Shown: piece by piece, positions 33,187-42,220 of the stretch | Position numbering within the stretch: the first letter of the stretch is position 1 | Layout of the letters: each line of letters begins with the position of its first letter | NCBI RefSeq assembly: GCF_036173125.1 | Contig: NZ_CP108054.1 | Location: 1,860,001 to 1,924,000 of the forward strand | Reading direction: 5' to 3' | Origin: Streptomyces sp. NBC_00286 | GTDB lineage: Bacteria > Actinomycetota > Actinomycetes > Streptomycetales > Streptomycetaceae | Length of the DNA: 64,000 nucleotides | Notes under the pieces: generated by a model | Told to the model about the DNA's origin: nothing | What the model saw: the letters and a program-made list of their open reading frames with translations, nothing else | Database searches by the model: none | Made by a program: the position numbers and the translations under genes

Positions 33187-34743
33187 TCAAGCCGTGTAAC
33201 CAGCTACGCGCAACGCATGGACCAGGTCCCAGTGGCGTTCCTCCGAGACGGCCTTGGAGGCCGACAGGAGGAGGGGCGCGAGGCGCGCCGGGTCGGGGGC
33301 CGCGCTGCGGGCCGCCTCCTCGGGCGTACGGACGCGCACGTACGCATCGAGAAGCGCACGCACCTCACGGTCGCGCCCCTCCTCGGCAAGCGCCAACACC
33401 GCCTCGCCGATCTCCGAGGCAGGCCGCGCGACACCCTGTCGCAGCATCTGCCGACCATCCGCCGTACGCCCGGCAGCGGCAAGCGCATCGGCCGCCGCAA
33501 CCAACCGATCGGCCGGCAACGAAACCGCCTCCCACAACAACGTGGCCCAATCCGCCCCCAACCCCGCACGATGCAACTCGGCGGCGAGAAGAGGAAGCCG
33601 GGCCGCAGGCCAGTACGCGGCCTCGGCCAGCAGGGCGTGCGCCTCCCCGCTGTGGCCCTCACGCCGCAACCGTACGAGCCGCTCAACGGTCTCGACCGTG
33701 GCCCGCCGCGCCTCGTCGTCCAAGGCCTCACGCCGCCCCGCCGGCTGACGCGGCGCCGACGGCCGAGGTTCCGCTTCCTCGGCGACCCCCACGTAACGGA
33801 CCCCCCGCGGGCTGCGGTCCGTGGCGACAGGAGCGGCCATGTCCGGTACGGCGCTGGCACCCGGGTCCGCTTCCATCCCGGCGAAACGGGCACTGCCCCG
33901 GGGCCGCCGTTTGGAGCGTTGCTTGGCCGCTTTGGGGGCGGGTTCGGAGGGCGCGGGGCGGACGTCGGCCGCGGAGGGCCGGTCGTCCGACGGCGTGGCG
34001 TGCTCAGGTGAAGGTGCGGAGGAGGCGGACGTCGGGGTGTTCACGCCGACGTCGGGCTCCCAGGCGGCCCGCCGCGCGGTCGAGTCCCGCCAGATGTCGG
34101 GCCAGTCGTCCGCGACCGACTCCTGACGCCGCGCGCCCACGCGCCCGCCGGTGGCACGGTCGTCGGCCTCCTCATCGACCCAGACGACACCCCCGCCGTC
34201 CCCCGGAGGAATCGTCATAGCCTGACCGCCCGTCGTCCGGCGGTCCAACTCCTCCATCCGGGACCGGATTTCGGCACAGCGAGCGGTGGCGCGTTCGTGG
34301 TCGTCGCGGGCCCAGGCCAGGTCGAGGCGTATGGAGTCGGCCTCGTCGCGGGAGGCGGCGGTGCGCAGAGCCTGGGTCAGTTCCACCTGGCGTTCGGCGG
34401 CGTAGCGCTGTTCGCGGAGCATCACGTCGAGGCGGTCACCGAGGGCCTCCCGGCCGCCGGGCCGGGCGTCGTACGCGGCGAGTGAGGCCTGATGCAAGGC
34501 GCGCGCCCGCTCGGTCTCCTGGGCGGCGGCCCGGTCGCCGTATGCGAGCGCGAGGTCCTGGAGAAGCGCCTCCACAACGTCCCAGGGCGGCACCTCCCAG
34601 CCATCCATGCAGGCCCGCATCCCGTCGGGATCGCGCTGCCAGAACACACCGCACCACCCGCCGCCCTGGTCGAGCCGGGTCAGCAGTCCCTTGAGATACT
34701 GCGCGAACTCCCGCACCTGCCCCGGGAGTTGATCCACCGCCAT
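33187..34743 (-). CDS. Large hypothetical protein, helical with disordered middle
   Basis: About 518 residues with no enzymatic motif that I recognise. The N-terminal part (1-90) contains LPGQVREFAQYLKGLLTRLDQGGGWCGVF. Residues about 90-170 are Glu/Arg/Ala-rich and probably coiled coil. A Pro/Ser/Ala-rich disordered stretch runs to about 330. The C-terminal 180 residues form a regular helical array (GEAHALLAEAAYWPAARLPLLAAELHRAG and similar), possibly repeat-like scaffold helices. ATG 34743 is chosen for its GGGGTGA site; GTG 34752 is in frame. I recall similar long proteins in other Streptomyces but not a function. It sits between the mirrored repeat arms. Confidence 0.7.
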   Translation of the reverse strand: MAVDQLPGQVREFAQYLKGLLTRLDQGGGWCGVFWQRDPDGMRACMDGWEVPPWDVVEALLQDLALAYGDRAAAQETERARALHQASLAAYDARPGGREALGDRLDVMLREQRYAAERQVELTQALRTAASRDEADSIRLDLAWARDDHERATARCAEIRSRMEELDRRTTGGQAMTIPPGDGGGVVWVDEEADDRATGGRVGARRQESVADDWPDIWRDSTARRAAWEPDVGVNTPTSASSAPSPEHATPSDDRPSAADVRPAPSEPAPKAAKQRSKRRPRGSARFAGMEADPGASAVPDMAAPVATDRSPRGVRYVGVAEEAEPRPSAPRQPAGRREALDDEARRATVETVERLVRLRREGHSGEAHALLAEAAYWPAARLPLLAAELHRAGLGADWATLLWEAVSLPADRLVAAADALAAAGRTADGRQMLRQGVARPASEIGEAVLALAEEGRDREVRALLDAYVRVRTPEEAARSAAPDPARLAPLLLSASKAVSEERHWDLVHALRVAGYTA

Positions 34744-34916
34744 TACGTTCACCCCACGCCGGCCTGGAGTACTCCGTTCCGGTAGAAAACACCATTCATG
34801 TTACGGATGCGCTACGAGAGGTTTTCGGACCGGACGCAGAGTGCTCCGCGCAACTCGGAACTTGACGTGCGCGGTTCGACTTCTGAGGCCGTCAAGTCCC
34901 GTATACGCGCAGGACG

Positions 34917-35177
34917 CTACACCCCGGCAGGCGCGCACCTCCCCACGATCTCGTCCATCGACAGACCCAGCACTCCGGCCAGTGCCGCCACGGTGAAGAA
35001 GGCGGGCGTCGGGGCACGGCCGGTCTCGATCTTGCGGAGCGTCTCGGCGGAGAGGCCCGCGCTGGCGGCGACCTCCGCCATGCTGCGGCCGCCACGGGCC
35101 TCACGCAGCAACTGGCCGAGCCGCTCGCCGCGTTCACGCTCTTCGGGGGTCAGGGGGGTGCGTACCATGCCCACCAT
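34917..35177 (-). CDS. XRE-family HTH regulator
   Basis: Small DNA-binding protein of 86 residues (83 from ATG 35168). A single XRE/Cro HTH covers about 18-75: RLGQLLREARGGRSMAEVAASAGLSAETLRKIETGRAPTPAFFTVAALAGVLGLSMDEIVG. It is divergent from the methionine aminopeptidase gene, with only about 53 bp between starts. That gap holds three related TATAGTAAT/TACTAATACC boxes, so it probably represses itself and map. Confidence 0.88.
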   Translation of the reverse strand: MVGMVRTPLTPEERERGERLGQLLREARGGRSMAEVAASAGLSAETLRKIETGRAPTPAFFTVAALAGVLGLSMDEIVGRCAPAGV

Positions 35178-35230
35178 ACTAATACCGGTGAGCGGTATAG
35201 TAATGGGCGCCGACCGGTATAGTAATTGGC
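35177..35230. promoter_or_regulatory. Divergent promoter/operator with repeated CGGTATAGTAATgGGC boxes
   Basis: A direct repeat CGGTATAGTAATGGGC (35193-35208) and CGGTATAGTAATTGGC (35215-35230) is spaced 22 bp, two helical turns. An inverted copy TACTAATACCGG lies at 35177-35188. TATAGT at 35218-35223 fits a -10 box placed so that transcription would begin at or next to the map ATG at 35231. These AT-rich boxes stand out from the GC-rich surroundings. Confidence 0.7.
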
Positions 35231-35998
35231 ATGGTGGAACTCAAAACAGACACGTCGATCGACGCCATGTACGAAGCGGGCCAGGTTGTGGGCCAGGCCC
35301 TCACGGCGGTACATAAGGCTGCTGCCGTGGGCGTATCGCTGCTGGAACTGGACGAGGTCGCCCACGACGTCCTGCGCGCCGCCGGCGCCGGCTCCCCCTT
35401 CCTCGGTTATCGGCCCTCCTTCGCTCCTACGCCCTTCCCTGCGGTCCTGTGCACCTCGGTGAACGACGCCATCGTGCACGGGATCCCGACCGGGTACCGG
35501 CTGCGCGACGGTGACCTGGTCTCCGCCGACTTCGGGGCCGAACTGGGGGGCTGGGTCGGCGACTCGGCGATCAGTTTCGTCGTGGGCCGGCCGCGGCCCG
35601 ACGACGTACGCCTCGTGGAGACGGCCGAGCGTGCGCTTGCGGCGGGCATCGAGGCGGCCGTCGTCGGTAACCGCATCGGCGACATCGCCCATGCCGTCGG
35701 CACGGTGTGCCGGGCGGCGGGTTACGGCATTCCGGACGGCTTCGGTGGCCACGGCATCGGGCGCCGTATGCACGAGGACCCTCCGGTCCCGAACGAGGGC
35801 CGTCCCGGCCGCGGCTTGCCCCTCCGCCACGGCATGGTCCTCGCGATCGAGCCGATGCTCATCGCCGGCGGCACCGACGGCTACCACGCCGCCTCGGACG
35901 GCTGGACCCTCCGAACCAACGACGGCTCCCGCGCGGCCCACGCCGAACACACGGTAGCCATCACGGACGCGGGCCCGCGAGTCTTGACGGCTCGCTGA
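35231..35998 (+). CDS. map: Type I methionine aminopeptidase
   Basis: Metallopeptidase of 255 residues that removes initiator Met. Motifs include VNDAIVHGIPTGYRLRDGDLVSADFGAELGGW with the first Asp ligands, the His in GFGGHGIGRRMHEDPPVPN, LRHGMVLAIEPMLIAGG with Glu, and the C-terminal AAHAEHTVAITDAG. It is the XRE-paired type of map paralogue. No Shine-Dalgarno is visible: the ATG directly follows the TATAGTAATTGGC box, so the mRNA may be leaderless. Confidence 0.93.
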   Translation: MVELKTDTSIDAMYEAGQVVGQALTAVHKAAAVGVSLLELDEVAHDVLRAAGAGSPFLGYRPSFAPTPFPAVLCTSVNDAIVHGIPTGYRLRDGDLVSADFGAELGGWVGDSAISFVVGRPRPDDVRLVETAERALAAGIEAAVVGNRIGDIAHAVGTVCRAAGYGIPDGFGGHGIGRRMHEDPPVPNEGRPGRGLPLRHGMVLAIEPMLIAGGTDGYHAASDGWTLRTNDGSRAAHAEHTVAITDAGPRVLTAR

Positions 35999-36009
35999 GG
36001 GCCCCGTCG

Positions 36010-36690
36010 CGGCGGTTCTCTTCCCCAACCCCGCCCCTTCCCGAAACTGAGGGCTGCGCCCACAGCCCCCGGCTGGGGGTGGGGCGCCTACGGCGGGTGG
36101 GTGGGTGGGTGGGTTCACGGGGTGGGTGGGGTGCCTATCGGGGTGGTGGGTGACAGTTGTGTCTCGGCTGCGGGTGCGTCGTGGCTGGTCGCGCAGTTCC
36201 CCGCGCCCCTAAAGGGGCGCCCCCGGAACCGTCAGCCACGAAGCTCACCAGCCGCCATGCTCGCCAGCCCCGACGAAACCGGCACTCTCCCGCCGGCGGG
36301 AGGGGACGTGGGCCGGTGCGTCCTATGCCCGTCGCTTAGCTTCGGTCTGGGCACACCAGCACCCTGTGGAAGCAAGGGGCCGTATGCCCTGTTGGCGACG
36401 GGCTGACGCACCGGACCGCGGCCCCGCACCCACCACGCACCCAAGGGGCGCGGGGAACTGCGCGACCAGCCACACACAACCCGCACCCGCCCAACCGCCG
36501 GAGGCACCCCGCGGGGCTGGCGCGACCAGCCGCGACGGCGCCGCACCCGCCAACGAACCCAACCGCGCCACCGCCGGAGGCACCCCGCGGGGCCGCGCCA
36601 CCAGCCCCAACGAACCCGCACCAAAAAACGAACCCCCATCCACCCCCGAACCCCCACGTGTAACCGCCGGAGGCATGGGCACTCGCGAGC
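36010..36690. repeat. Right arm of the long mirrored repeat region
   Basis: From inside out it carries TTCCCCAACCCCGCCCCTTC (36019-36038), a GGGTGGGTGGGTGGGTGG stretch, the GCGCAGTTCCCCGCGCCCCTA element (36190-36210), the AGGGGACGTGGGCCGGTGCG segment (36296-36315), a reversed GGGGCGCGGGGAACTGCGCG element (36446-36466), and several CCGCCGGAGGCACCCCGCGG copies (36500-36595). These are the reverse complement, in mirrored order, of elements at 32280-33115. No gene is supported in 35999-36720. Confidence 0.75.
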
Positions 36691-36720
36691 CCGACGGCAA
36701 GTCGACAAGCGAGGATGGCC

Positions 36721-39405
36721 ATGACCAGCGGCTTCCCAGGCCCGGAGGGATACGGACCGGACCCCTTCGGAGAATTCTTCGCACGCTTCTTCGGGGGCGG
36801 GCCACGCCCCGCTCCCCGGCATATCGACATAGGCCGGCTGATGAGCGGCCCGGCGCGCCAGCTGGTGGCCACCGCCGCGACCTACGCCACCGAACACGGC
36901 AGCACGGACCTGGACACCCAGCACCTCCTCCGCGCCGCCCTCGCCGTCGAACCCACCCGAAGCCTGCTGGCCCGCGCCGGCGCCGACCCCGACGCGCTGG
37001 CCACCGAGATCGACGAGCGCGTGGGCCCGCCCGACAGCAGGTCCGGCGACCAGTCCGCCATCAAGCCCGACCAGTCACCCACCCGCCCCGAGAACCGTCC
37101 CGAGGACCGCTCCGCAAACGGACCCGACGGCGGTCCCGACGGCCGCCCAGACCGCCCCCACACCCCCCTCGGCATCACCCCCGCCGTAAAACGCGCCCTC
37201 CTCGACGCCCACGCCCTCGCCAGGGCGGAGGGCGTCGGCTACATAGGCCCCGAACACGTCCTCAGCGCCCTCGCCGCCAACCCCGACTCCGCAGCCGGAC
37301 ACATCCTGAACGCCGCCCGGTTCTCCCCCTCCCCCCGCCCGCCCGAGGGCTCGGCCCCGGCGGCAGGCGCCCCCGCGCACCCCGAGCGGGCGCGTTCCTC
37401 CCCCACCCCCACCCTCGACAAGTACGGCCGCGATCTCACCGACCTCGCGCGGCAGGGCCGTATCGACCCGGTCATCGGACGGGACACGGAGATCGAGCAG
37501 ACCGTCGAGGTGCTGTCCCGCCGAGGCAAGAACAACCCGGTGCTCATCGGCGACGCGGGCGTGGGCAAGACCGCCATCGTGGAGGGCCTCGCGGAGCGCA
37601 TCGCCGACGGCGATGTGCCCGATGTCCTCGCCGGCCGCCGCGTCGTCGCCCTGGACCTGTCGGGCGTGGTCGCGGGCACGCGCTATCGCGGTGACTTCGA
37701 GGAGCGGCTGACCAACATCGTCGACGAGATCCGGGCGAACTCCGACGAGCTGATCGTCTTCATCGACGAGCTGCACACCGTCGTCGGCGCCGGAGGCAGC
37801 GGCGAGGGCGGTTCGATGGATGCGGGCAACATCCTCAAGCCGCCGCTGGCCCGCGGTGAGCTGCACGTGGTGGGTGCCACGACGCTGGAGGAGTTCCGCC
37901 GGATCGAGAAGGACGCGGCCCTGGCGCGCCGGTTCCAGCCGATCCTGGTCCCCGAGCCCTCCCCGTCGGACGCGTTGGAGATCCTGCGCGGCCTGAGCGA
38001 CCGGTACGAGGCCCATCACCAGGTCCGCTACACCGATGAGGCCCTGGTCGCCGCCGTAGAACTGTCCGACCGCTACATCACGGACCGCCATCTGCCGGAC
38101 AAGGCCATCGACCTGATGGACCAGGCGGGCGCTCGGGTACGCCTGCGCGCCCGGACCAAGGGCACCGACGTACGCGCCCTGGAACGCGAGGTCGAGCAGC
38201 TCACCCGGGACAAGGACCAGGCGGTGGCGAGTGAACAGTACGAGCAGGCCACGCAGTTGCGCGACCGGATCAGCGAGCTGAAGACGAAGATCGAGGCCGG
38301 GCGTGACGGCGAGGCCGACGAAGGACAGCAGCTCGAGGTCACCGCCGAGGCCGTCGCCGAGGTGGTCTCCCGGCAGACCGGTATCCCGGTCAGCAGTCTC
38401 ACGACCGAGGAGAAGGACCGGCTGCTCGGCCTGGAGGAGCATCTGCATGAGCGGGTCGTCGGGCAGGACGAGGCGGTCAGGGTCGTGGCCGACGCGATTC
38501 TGCGTTCCCGGGCCGGGCTCGCCAGCCCGGACCGGCCGATCGGCAGCTTCCTCTTCCTCGGCCCGACCGGGGTCGGCAAGACGGAGCTGGCCCGTGCGCT
38601 GGCGGAGGCCCTGTTCGGCAGCGAGGAGCGGATGGTGCGCCTGGACATGAGCGAGTACCAGGAACGGCACACCGTCAGCCGGCTCGTCGGCGCCCCGCCC
38701 GGCTATGTCGGCCACGAGGAGGCCGGGCAGCTCACCGAGACCGTACGGCGGCATCCGTACTCGCTGCTTCTCCTCGACGAGGTGGAGAAGGCCCACCCCG
38801 ATGTGTTCAACATCCTGTTGCAGGTGCTGGACGACGGCCGGCTCACCGACGCGCAGGGCCGCACGGTGGACTTCGCCAACACCGTGATCGTGATGACGAG
38901 CAATCTCGGCTCCGAGGCGATCACCCGCGGCACCGGCCTCGGGTTCTCCGCGCGCGACGCCGAGGCCGACGAGCAGGCCCGCCGTGAGCAGATCCTGCGC
39001 CCGTTGCGTCAGCACTTCCGGCCGGAGTTCCTCAACCGGATCGACGAGATCGTGGTCTTCCGGCAGCTCACCAGCGATCAACTGCACCGCATCACCGAGC
39101 ACTTGCTGGATCAGACGCGGCAGCGGCTGCTCGCCCGGGACATCACGGTCACCTTCACCGAGAACGCCGTCGACTGGCTCGCGCAGCGCGGACACGAGCC
39201 CGAGTACGGCGCCCGGCCGCTGCGCCGCACCATCCAGCGGGAGATCGACAACCGCCTGTCCCGCCTCCTCCTCGACGGCCGGCTCCCGGCGGGCAGCCGC
39301 GTGACGGTGGACATCGAGTTCGGCGAGCCGGTGTTCCGTACGGACGAGAGCACCGACGGCAGCAAGGGCGGCAGTACCGACGAGGCCGGTCAAGCCGAAG
39401 GCTGA
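36721..39405 (+). CDS. clpC: ClpC-type AAA+ protease chaperone (Hsp100)
   Basis: Two-ring AAA+ unfoldase of about 894 residues. An unusual Gly/Pro/Phe-rich start (residues 1-40, [12 protein letters not shown]) precedes two Clp N repeats split by a roughly 40-residue Asp/Pro/Arg linker near 105-145. AAA1 has [18 protein letters not shown] and [14 protein letters not shown]. The middle domain carries a UVR-like [20 protein letters not shown], which indicates ClpC rather than ClpB. AAA2 has [20 protein letters not shown] and [12 protein letters not shown]. The LGF triad in [10 protein letters not shown] fits the ClpP-docking loop. ATG 36721 is preceded by GAGGA; ATG 36715 is an alternative. It is likely a second, specialised ClpC paralogue, so the symbol is by family only. 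Confidence 0.88.
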   Translation: MTSGFPGPEGYGPDPFGEFFARFFGGGPRPAPRHIDIGRLMSGPARQLVATAATYATEHGSTDLDTQHLLRAALAVEPTRSLLARAGADPDALATEIDERVGPPDSRSGDQSAIKPDQSPTRPENRPEDRSANGPDGGPDGRPDRPHTPLGITPAVKRALLDAHALARAEGVGYIGPEHVLSALAANPDSAAGHILNAARFSPSPRPPEGSAPAAGAPAHPERARSSPTPTLDKYGRDLTDLARQGRIDPVIGRDTEIEQTVEVLSRRGKNNPVLIGDAGVGKTAIVEGLAERIADGDVPDVLAGRRVVALDLSGVVAGTRYRGDFEERLTNIVDEIRANSDELIVFIDELHTVVGAGGSGEGGSMDAGNILKPPLARGELHVVGATTLEEFRRIEKDAALARRFQPILVPEPSPSDALEILRGLSDRYEAHHQVRYTDEALVAAVELSDRYITDRHLPDKAIDLMDQAGARVRLRARTKGTDVRALEREVEQLTRDKDQAVASEQYEQATQLRDRISELKTKIEAGRDGEADEGQQLEVTAEAVAEVVSRQTGIPVSSLTTEEKDRLLGLEEHLHERVVGQDEAVRVVADAILRSRAGLASPDRPIGSFLFLGPTGVGKTELARALAEALFGSEERMVRLDMSEYQERHTVSRLVGAPPGYVGHEEAGQLTETVRRHPYSLLLLDEVEKAHPDVFNILLQVLDDGRLTDAQGRTVDFANTVIVMTSNLGSEAITRGTGLGFSARDAEADEQARREQILRPLRQHFRPEFLNRIDEIVVFRQLTSDQLHRITEHLLDQTRQRLLARDITVTFTENAVDWLAQRGHEPEYGARPLRRTIQREIDNRLSRLLLDGRLPAGSRVTVDIEFGEPVFRTDESTDGSKGGSTDEAGQAEG

Positions 39406-39438
39406 GTTACGGCAAGACCGGCCACGCCCAAGGCCGAG

Positions 39439-41241
39439 CTACCTCTCCGGCGTCACCACCATCGCCGAGCCACCCCCGCGTCGTACCTTCTCCGCCGCGG
39501 CCAGCCACTTCCCGTTCGGCAGCCGTTGGACGCCCGTCGCCGCGCCGATCTCCGGGTTCTGCCGGAAGCCATGGCCGATCGACTCGAGCTGAGCCTTCAA
39601 CTCGCTGTTCCACAGGCCGGGTTCGAGCTCGGTCGTCGTCTGGTTGCGCTGGCTCGCGCGCGGTGCGGCGATCGCGTCGACCAGCGGAATGCCGCGGTCG
39701 ACCAAGCCCGTCAGCGTCTGCAGCACGGTCGTGACGATGGTCGCCCCGCCCGGCGAACCGAGGGCCACCACCGGCTTGTTGTGCTGGTCCAGCACGATCG
39801 TCGGCGAGATCGACGAGCGCGGCCGCTTGCCCGGACCCGGCAGGTTCGGGTCATGCACATCGGGGCTCGCGGGGGCGAAGGAGAAGTCCGTCAGCTCGTT
39901 GTTGAGGATGAAGCCGCGGTCCGGAACGGTGATGCCGCTGCCGCCGGTCTGCTCGATGGTGAGGGTGTACGCGACGACGTTGCCCCACTTGTCGGCCGCC
40001 GTGAGATGCGTGGTGTTCTCACCTTCGTACGTCGTCGGCGCCGCCTTACCGCCGGTCCCGCAGGCCACGGGGTCCCGCGGATCGCCCGGCGCCAGCGGGC
40101 TCGTCAGCACCTCATCGTCCTTGATCAGGCACTCCCGCGAGTCGGCGTACTTCTGCGACAGCAGTTCCTTCGTCGGTACGTCCTCGAAGGCGGGGTCGCC
40201 CACCCAGCGCCCCCGGTCCGCGAAGGCGATACGGCTCGCCTCGATGTAGCGGTGCAGGTACTGGACATCCGAGGCCTTCGAAAGATCCGTGTTCTCAAGG
40301 ATGTTGAGCGCCTCGCCGACCGTCGTCCCGCCGGAAGAAGAGGGGGCGATGGAGTAGACGTTCAGACCGCGGTACTTGGTCTTCGTCGGGGCCTGCCGCT
40401 TCGTCTCGTACGCCGCGAGGTCCTTCAGGGACAGCTCGCCCGGGCGGGCGTTGCGCCCGGAATCCGGGTCCACGGGCGGGTCGTTGACGGTGTCGACGAT
40501 GTCCCGGGCCAGCTTGCCGTGGTAGAGCGCGCCGACGCCCTTGCGGCCCAACTCCGCGTACGTGCGTGCCAGATCGGGGTTCTTGAAGGTGGTGCCGACC
40601 ACGGGCAGTTGGCCGCCGGGGAGGAACAGTTCGGCCGTGTCGGGGAAGTCCTTGAAGCGGGCCTGGTTGGACTCCGTCTGGGAGCGGAAGGTCGGGTCGA
40701 CGGTGAACCCTTCGCGCGCGAGCCGCTCGGCGGGCTTCAGCAGCGGGCCGAGCCGTTTGCTGCCCCAGGCGTCGAGTGCCGTCTGCCAGGTGGCGGGCGT
40801 GCCGGGCGTGCCGACGCCGAGGCCGCTGGTCACCGCTTCGGCGAACGGGATCGGCTGCCCGTTCTCCAGGAAGAGTCCCGAGTCGGCGGTCAGCGGTGCC
40901 GTCTCGCGTCCGTCGATGGTGTGCACCGTACGGGACTTGGCGTCGTAGTAGACGAAGTAGCCGCCTCCGCCGATGCCCGCGGAGTACGGCTCGGTGACGC
41001 CGAGCGCCGCGGCCGTGGCGACGGCCGCGTCCACCGCGTTGCCGCCCTTGCGCAGGACCTCGATACCGGCGGCGGACGCGTCCGCGTCCACGCTCGCCAC
41101 GGCCCCGCCGTATCCGACGGCGACCGGCTCCTTCTTCGGCGTCGCGCCCGCCGGTGCCGACGGGGGTGCCGCCGCCCCGGCCGACACCACGGCGGCCGAG
41201 ACCGCCAGGACCACGAACTTCCGTCTCACCGGACGACGCAT
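39439..41241 (-). CDS. ggt: Secreted gamma-glutamyltransferase
   Basis: Preproenzyme of 600 residues. The signal peptide (RRKFVVLAVSAAVVSAGAAA) is followed by a mature domain starting near 35. The classic segment GGNAVDAAVATAAALGVTEPYSAGIGGGGYFVYYDA and the Arg-containing TIDGRETAP are present. The autoprocessing and nucleophile Thr is in YEGENTTHLTAADKWGN. The small subunit has NNELTDFSFAP, PRSSISPTIVLDQHNKP and GSPGGATIVTTVLQTL. It cleaves glutathione or other gamma-glutamyl compounds outside the cell. It converges on the ClpC-type gene. Confidence 0.93.
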   Translation of the reverse strand: MRRPVRRKFVVLAVSAAVVSAGAAAPPSAPAGATPKKEPVAVGYGGAVASVDADASAAGIEVLRKGGNAVDAAVATAAALGVTEPYSAGIGGGGYFVYYDAKSRTVHTIDGRETAPLTADSGLFLENGQPIPFAEAVTSGLGVGTPGTPATWQTALDAWGSKRLGPLLKPAERLAREGFTVDPTFRSQTESNQARFKDFPDTAELFLPGGQLPVVGTTFKNPDLARTYAELGRKGVGALYHGKLARDIVDTVNDPPVDPDSGRNARPGELSLKDLAAYETKRQAPTKTKYRGLNVYSIAPSSSGGTTVGEALNILENTDLSKASDVQYLHRYIEASRIAFADRGRWVGDPAFEDVPTKELLSQKYADSRECLIKDDEVLTSPLAPGDPRDPVACGTGGKAAPTTYEGENTTHLTAADKWGNVVAYTLTIEQTGGSGITVPDRGFILNNELTDFSFAPASPDVHDPNLPGPGKRPRSSISPTIVLDQHNKPVVALGSPGGATIVTTVLQTLTGLVDRGIPLVDAIAAPRASQRNQTTTELEPGLWNSELKAQLESIGHGFRQNPEIGAATGVQRLPNGKWLAAAEKVRRGGGSAMVVTPER

Positions 41242-41345
41242 CCATACCTCCAGTTATCAGCCGTCTGCGCAGCGTACTTCTTCGCCATGGCCCCGTCAGG
41301 GACTCCTCGAACAGTGTTCCGGCGCGCCCGCTACCATGCGCGCCC

Positions 41346-42104
41346 ATGACTGACGACGTGCGCAACATCGTTCTGGGCGCGGCCCTGGCCGTCATCGGCG
41401 CCGCGCTCGGCTGGCTCGCCCGTACATACCTGTGGAAGCGCAGACTCCGCCGTAAGCAGGCGTTTTTCGGGCTGCCCGAGAACTCCGAGTCGCTTCTGGT
41501 GGTGAATCGCGACGCGGGCGGCCCGGATCTCACGGTCGTGCGCCACGATGTGGCCGCGCTGCTCGAACTCTCCGCGCTGATCAAGGACTGCGGCGCCCAC
41601 TCCCAACTCGTCGCGCACGACGCGGCACAGCAGGGTTTCGGGGAACGTACGGAGTTCTGTGTGGGCCATCCCTCGGCGAACCGCCGGATGGCCGCGCATC
41701 TGCACTCACTGCTGCCGGGCATCCGCCTGAACACGGACCCGGAGCCGGGCCCGGACCGCGGCGCCTTCCACATCGGCGGCGAGACCTACCGCCTGGAGCC
41801 CGGCAAGACCGAGTACGCGTTCTTCGCTCGGCTCACCGCCGGCCAGGGCCATATGACGCGACCCGTGTTCGTCTTCTGCGGCCAGCGCGCGATCACCAAC
41901 CAAGCGGCCACGCGCTATCTCGCCCGCCAGCACGAGAAGTTGGCGCGCAAGCACGGCAACAACTCCTTCGTTCTGCTTTTGAAGGTCGTCAACTCGCAGG
42001 CGTACGGGTCTGATGTGGTCGAACTCGTCGCGGACGTCACGAAGGCCGCGCAGACCCCGGCGGCCGTGGAGGTCGCTCCTCAGAAGGGACATGGAGCCTC
42101 CTAA
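41346..42104 (+). CDS. Conserved single-span membrane protein of unknown function
   Basis: 252 residues. One membrane segment (about 8-25, VLGAALAVIGAALGWLARTYLW) is followed by a basic stretch and a soluble alpha/beta domain of about 200 residues: ESLLVVNRDAGGPDLTVVRHDVAALLELSALI, then FCVGHPSANRRMAAHL and FVFCGQRAITNQAATRYLA. The pattern of conserved Asn/Arg/Gly loops suggests a nucleotide- or effector-binding fold, but I do not recognise a named family. It is divergent from ggt with about 105 bp between starts. Confidence 0.7.
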   Translation: MTDDVRNIVLGAALAVIGAALGWLARTYLWKRRLRRKQAFFGLPENSESLLVVNRDAGGPDLTVVRHDVAALLELSALIKDCGAHSQLVAHDAAQQGFGERTEFCVGHPSANRRMAAHLHSLLPGIRLNTDPEPGPDRGAFHIGGETYRLEPGKTEYAFFARLTAGQGHMTRPVFVFCGQRAITNQAATRYLARQHEKLARKHGNNSFVLLLKVVNSQAYGSDVVELVADVTKAAQTPAAVEVAPQKGHGAS

Positions 42105-42142
42105 GTACATTCACATTTCAACGATCGTTACTCGCACGTAAC

Positions 42143-42188
42143 TTACCGACGGGTTACCTGCGGTAAGAGGCGGCGGTTACCGTCGGGT
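42143..42188. promoter_or_regulatory. Candidate operator: direct TTACCGWCGGGT repeats upstream of the CocE-type gene
   Basis: TTACCGACGGGT (42143-42154) and TTACCGTCGGGT (42177-42188) repeat with 34-bp spacing. A GGTTACC/GGTAAG inverted pair lies between them, just upstream of the ATG at 42221 with its GAGGAGTGA ribosome site. The arrangement suggests a repressor or activator site, but no regulator is adjacent. Confidence 0.4.
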
Positions 42189-42220
42189 CACTTTGCACTG
42201 ACACGAGTGAGGAGTGACCC

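Noticed and set aside
37075..39393. A minus-strand open frame of about 772 codons across the ClpC-type gene
   Set aside because: It is antisense to the intact AAA+ gene and lacks any recognisable motif.
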